Of a stretch of 64,000 bases of DNA, positions 61,353 to 64,000 are shown piece by piece. Source of the DNA: Bacteroidota bacterium. GTDB lineage: Bacteria > Bacteroidota > Bacteroidia > UKL13-3. Position 1 is the first letter of the stretch. Each line of letters opens with the position of its first letter. The stretch spans positions 124,001-188,000 of the forward strand of contig JAUXUD010000062.1 in the NCBI GenBank assembly GCA_030680835.1, read 5' to 3'. The notes below the pieces were generated by a model that saw only the letters and a list, made by a program, of their open reading frames with translations, searched no databases and was not told the DNA's origin. Position numbers and translations under genes: made by a program.

Positions 61353-62606
61353 TTATTTGCTAATATGTTTTAAATAAGCCGCACTCAAAGCATCATAGAA
61401 TAATTTCCCCTGTACAACATAGCCCCCCTTGCTAAAATGCAAGTAATCTTTTGCCCCTTTTCCGGCATCAACCCAGGCTTTCATTGAATAATCACCACCC
61501 ATCACCTCGTATAAATCCCAGCAGGCAATTTGTCTTGAATCGCAATAGGCCAGAATATTATCCTTAATTAATTTTACGATTTCGTTGTGCTCATAAACCT
61601 TTAGGGTTACTCTTCTTTTTTTGCCTTTTCTTTTTATATATTTATAGGTTTTGTGGGGCAAAAAATTATTGGCCGGGGTGGTAATTAATACGTTTGAACC
61701 CAATGATTGAATATATTGAACCAAACTGTCGATGGTTTGTATAAATAATAGTGAATCATAATCTCCTGCACTTTCATTCGTACCCAAAGAAATTACAACC
61801 AGATCAGGGCGCAGCATATCGAGCTCTTCAAAAAATTTAGGAGCCTGATTATACTGACAAAACTTAGCACCGTTTACACCTACCGCGTGATATATCACAC
61901 CTTTTTCGCCATTGGAAAGGATGATCCCATCAAGCATTACAGGCTCCTGATCTACCCGGTGAATATTAATGTCAATTTGTTTAATGGGTTCACTAAAAAC
62001 AAAAGAATCTTTAATTAAGCCATTTACTTTTTTACGGTTTAGCAATTTGGCATAGCTCAGACTTACGGCATCATACGCGCTTATTTCAGGCTCCTCTCCG
62101 GCAGCTTCATATAAAAACTGTATTGTTTTTGTATGATTATTAATAAAATTCGAATCCTCTTTAAAGGTAAAATCAAGAAACCAGTTTCTTTTGTTCGGAT
62201 CCAGCAAAAAAGAATAACCGGCCAGTCCGCAAGAAGCGGTACTGTTCGATTTAATGAGTTTTTTTGTATCCCAGCTTTGCTTCGATTTAAACGCATAATC
62301 TTTAGGTCCATTGGTTGATATTAACTGATAGGGAAAAACCAAACCACGCCCGGCATTGCCAAACTGTAACTGCATTTGCTTTCGTATTTCTCCTGTAAAA
62401 AAATCGGCCTGTATATGTGAATCTCCAAAATGAAAAATGGAAACAATCGAATCTTGGCTCTTGCTTAAGCGCTCAAAAAAAGGGTTTAAAGATGCAGCAT
62501 TTTTGATAATATTGGCTTCAGCATTTATGGGTAACAATTCCTCCTGAGCAAAGGAAATTATTGGAATCATGAGCATAAAAAACAAGGTATTAATTTTCTT
62601 TCTCAT
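61353..62606 (-). CDS. SGNH/GDSL-fold hydrolase or O-acyltransferase, second copy
   Basis: About 417 residues. Start chosen at 62606 (MRKKINTLFFMLMIPIISFAQ, a signal peptide); 62612 (MNMRKK) is also possible, and the frame farther upstream is only overlap. Block I FHFGDSHIQADFF carries the nucleophile Ser, block III SLGTNES the Gly-Asn oxyanion pair, and block V KDYLHFS the Asp-His pair. Similar proteins act with MBOAT transferases as the periplasmic acyltransferase (AlgX/AlgJ/DltD role). It overlaps the first SGNH gene by about 17 nt. Confidence 0.85.
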   Translation of the reverse strand: MRKKINTLFFMLMIPIISFAQEELLPINAEANIIKNAASLNPFFERLSKSQDSIVSIFHFGDSHIQADFFTGEIRKQMQLQFGNAGRGLVFPYQLISTNGPKDYAFKSKQSWDTKKLIKSNSTASCGLAGYSFLLDPNKRNWFLDFTFKEDSNFINNHTKTIQFLYEAAGEEPEISAYDAVSLSYAKLLNRKKVNGLIKDSFVFSEPIKQIDINIHRVDQEPVMLDGIILSNGEKGVIYHAVGVNGAKFCQYNQAPKFFEELDMLRPDLVVISLGTNESAGDYDSLLFIQTIDSLVQYIQSLGSNVLITTPANNFLPHKTYKYIKRKGKKRRVTLKVYEHNEIVKLIKDNILAYCDSRQIACWDLYEVMGGDYSMKAWVDAGKGAKDYLHFSKGGYVVQGKLFYDALSAAYLKHISK

Positions 62607-63939
62607 ATTCATTAAAATTTTGCAGAATCGATTCAAACAAATAGTTTCCAACTTTTTGGGCACCTTTATAATTAAAATGGGTATAATCTTTGTTTGCCAG
62701 AACCGGTTTTTTATCGGCCCATTCCACCATCGAATTTTTACCTCCCATCATTTCATATAAATTCCAAAAAGCACAATGATATTTTTTAGCAATGCGTTGC
62801 TGCGAGTGAATGAGAGGAACCACTCCCAGTGCGGTTTGCCAGTTCCCTAAAACGCGAGAAGCCTTATCTGCTGAACCAATAATCAGGATGCTGCTTTTGG
62901 GAAGGTTCTTTTTCAAATGTGCCATGGTCTTTTCCATTTTCCGTTCAAACCAGCTAAAATCAACCAGTTCGGGTTTAAACAAAAGATTCGGACCATAATG
63001 CAGGATTATCAAATCGTAAGGATATTTTTCGTTAATGGATTTAAAATAAGCACCTGGAATCTCTGAAAGTTCAATGCCAGAAATACCTCTAAACGAATAG
63101 TTATCCAGGGTAATGCCCAGTTCACTTTCTATGCTTGCACCATATACAGGTAAATCAAGACTTGAACCCATATTAAAAATTACTTTGTTTTGGGGGATAT
63201 TAAATTTTATGGTTTCAATATTATATGATTGGGTATAATCTAATACCACCGGAGTATCATTTACCAAAATAGTTTGACCCGAATCGGCTTTCCCATAAAA
63301 AAATTTCACGGCTAAAAAATCTTTTAAACGTTCTTCTTTTACGCCTTTTAATTTAAACCAGCAGTTTTGCGCTTTGGGATAAAAAACATGACCAGAAAAT
63401 CCAAAAGGGTAGGCACCCCATTTGCTGTTTTGAAAACTTGCATCTTTCCAGTTGGGTGAATAGGTATGTTGAACCGAACCCCTGTTGGATGCGGAGATTG
63501 AGGTTACCGGCACAAAACCCACACCCTTTCCACCAAATTGTTTCTGCAGTTTTTTTCTCAAATCCTGTGAAATCAGATCGCCTTCAATCATTGAATCTCC
63601 AAAATAGGCAATCCTTAATTTTTTGCGCTTTCCCCTTTTTAAATCATACAGTGCTTTCATAAAAATTTTCAGACCACTGTTTTCATTGCTATCCGAATAT
63701 TGAACAATGGCTCCCGGATCTTTGGAACCTGCTGAAGAGGTAATTGATTTGTCCGTACTTTCAAATGAATCTATTTCTGCTACAATGAAAGGTTTTGATT
63801 TCAACTCAGAAAACATATCCACTTTTCGCAAAGACCAGTCGCCCAGTTTAAAATCTGTTTTAATAAGTGAAAGCATTGACAACAGGATTATTGTGTATAC
63901 CAATACAGAGACAGGATACTTAATTTTATTTGGGTCCAT
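62590..63939 (-). CDS. Membrane-anchored SGNH/GDSL-fold hydrolase, first copy
   Basis: 449 residues. N-terminal membrane anchor (YPVSVLVYTIILLSMLSLI, about 8-26) with the catalytic domain outside. AYFGDSMIEGDL is block I, LIILHYGPN replaces the usual block III GxND, and KDYTHFN is block V with the Asp-His pair. Paralogous to the next gene. Probably works with the MBOAT transporter in acylation of an envelope polymer. The upstream gene stops 9 nt before its start, so they form one operon. Confidence 0.85.
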   Translation of the reverse strand: MDPNKIKYPVSVLVYTIILLSMLSLIKTDFKLGDWSLRKVDMFSELKSKPFIVAEIDSFESTDKSITSSAGSKDPGAIVQYSDSNENSGLKIFMKALYDLKRGKRKKLRIAYFGDSMIEGDLISQDLRKKLQKQFGGKGVGFVPVTSISASNRGSVQHTYSPNWKDASFQNSKWGAYPFGFSGHVFYPKAQNCWFKLKGVKEERLKDFLAVKFFYGKADSGQTILVNDTPVVLDYTQSYNIETIKFNIPQNKVIFNMGSSLDLPVYGASIESELGITLDNYSFRGISGIELSEIPGAYFKSINEKYPYDLIILHYGPNLLFKPELVDFSWFERKMEKTMAHLKKNLPKSSILIIGSADKASRVLGNWQTALGVVPLIHSQQRIAKKYHCAFWNLYEMMGGKNSMVEWADKKPVLANKDYTHFNYKGAQKVGNYLFESILQNFNEYEKEN

Positions 63940-63947
63940 TTAAATGG

Positions 63948-64000
63948 CTAAGCTGATTTATCAAGGTCCTTTTTCATAATCACCATGCCCCGGTATTCAA
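63948..64000 (-). CDS. C-terminal end of an unidentified protein (partial)
   Basis: The frame read from the right edge ends EYRGMVIMKKDLDKSA before TAG at 63948-63950, 8 nt upstream of the SGNH gene. In-frame translation and tight spacing suggest the preceding gene of the MBOAT operon. Too short to identify. Confidence 0.5.
   Translation of the reverse strand, partial: EYRGMVIMKKDLDKSA

Overview
The window comes from a Bacteroidota chromosome, most likely an environmental member near Chitinophagales/Sphingobacteriia; I cannot name a genus. The support is: several C-terminal type IX secretion (T9SS) sorting domains, a PorV/PorQ-type barrel, a TonB receptor + DUF4249 pair, the Bacteroidota promoter element TAnnTTTG upstream of many genes, and a bacillithiol gene (bshA). 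The DNA is AT-rich. No rRNA, tRNA, CRISPR array, transposase or prophage was seen. Accessory content is small: a HicAB pair, an orphan HicB-like protein, a Bro-N/DinD-like gene and many palindromic repeats.

Layout. 1-0.93 kb: incomplete minus-strand gene with a repeat-swollen, apparently frameshifted N-terminal region (probably an RluB-type pseudouridine synthase). 1.1-8.1 kb: lipoprotein, DAACS symporter, M16 peptidase pair, T9SS cargo and ybeY. 8.1-15.6 kb: parS-like sites around the start of mnmG, then mnmG, a methyltransferase, an Ig-like lipoprotein, pheS and a deoxyhypusine synthase homologue. 15.7-21.9 kb: pyrF, barrel protein, DUF4249/TonB receptor, PagL-like deacylase. 21.9-28.8 kb (minus): two secreted proteins, a PEGA + trypsin-like lipoprotein, then an Alg14-like protein, an Alg13-like domain fused to a radical SAM/SPASM enzyme and a propeller-like protein. 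28.9-36.3 kb (minus): Tat- and T9SS-tagged intradiol dioxygenase, small secreted proteins, amino-acid permease, kynurenine monooxygenase and kynureninase. 36.3-43.6 kb: GNAT enzyme and two paralogous ~1080-residue T9SS beta-helix proteins. 43.7-47.2 kb (minus): HicAB and a three-gene ABC export operon. 47.3-52 kb: T9SS esterase, Rieske protein and an SBBP-repeat T9SS protein. 52-58 kb (minus): orphan HicB, 42-bp tandem array, hydrolase, PorV/PorQ barrel + lipoprotein, thiL, Bro-N protein. 58.2-64 kb: bshA, a degenerate acyl-carrier-like protein and an MBOAT/SGNH/SGNH O-acylation operon whose upstream gene leaves the window.

How the genes work together. The kynurenine pair removes tryptophan-derived kynurenine (3-hydroxykynurenine to 3-hydroxyanthranilate) and lies next to a permease. 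The M16 pair, the HicBA pair, the ABC export trio and the TonB/DUF4249 pair are standard co-operating units. The most unusual unit is the tightly coupled Alg14 / Alg13-radical SAM fusion / propeller trio at 21.9-24.8 kb.

Two sequence-level themes stand out. First, about ten different families of short palindromic repeats are scattered through the window. Some sit in frame inside genes (kynureninase, the pseudouridine-synthase linker) and three supply the stop codon of the gene they abut. Second, several promoters have the TAnnTTTG element only 4-11 nt before the start codon, implying leaderless or nearly leaderless mRNAs.
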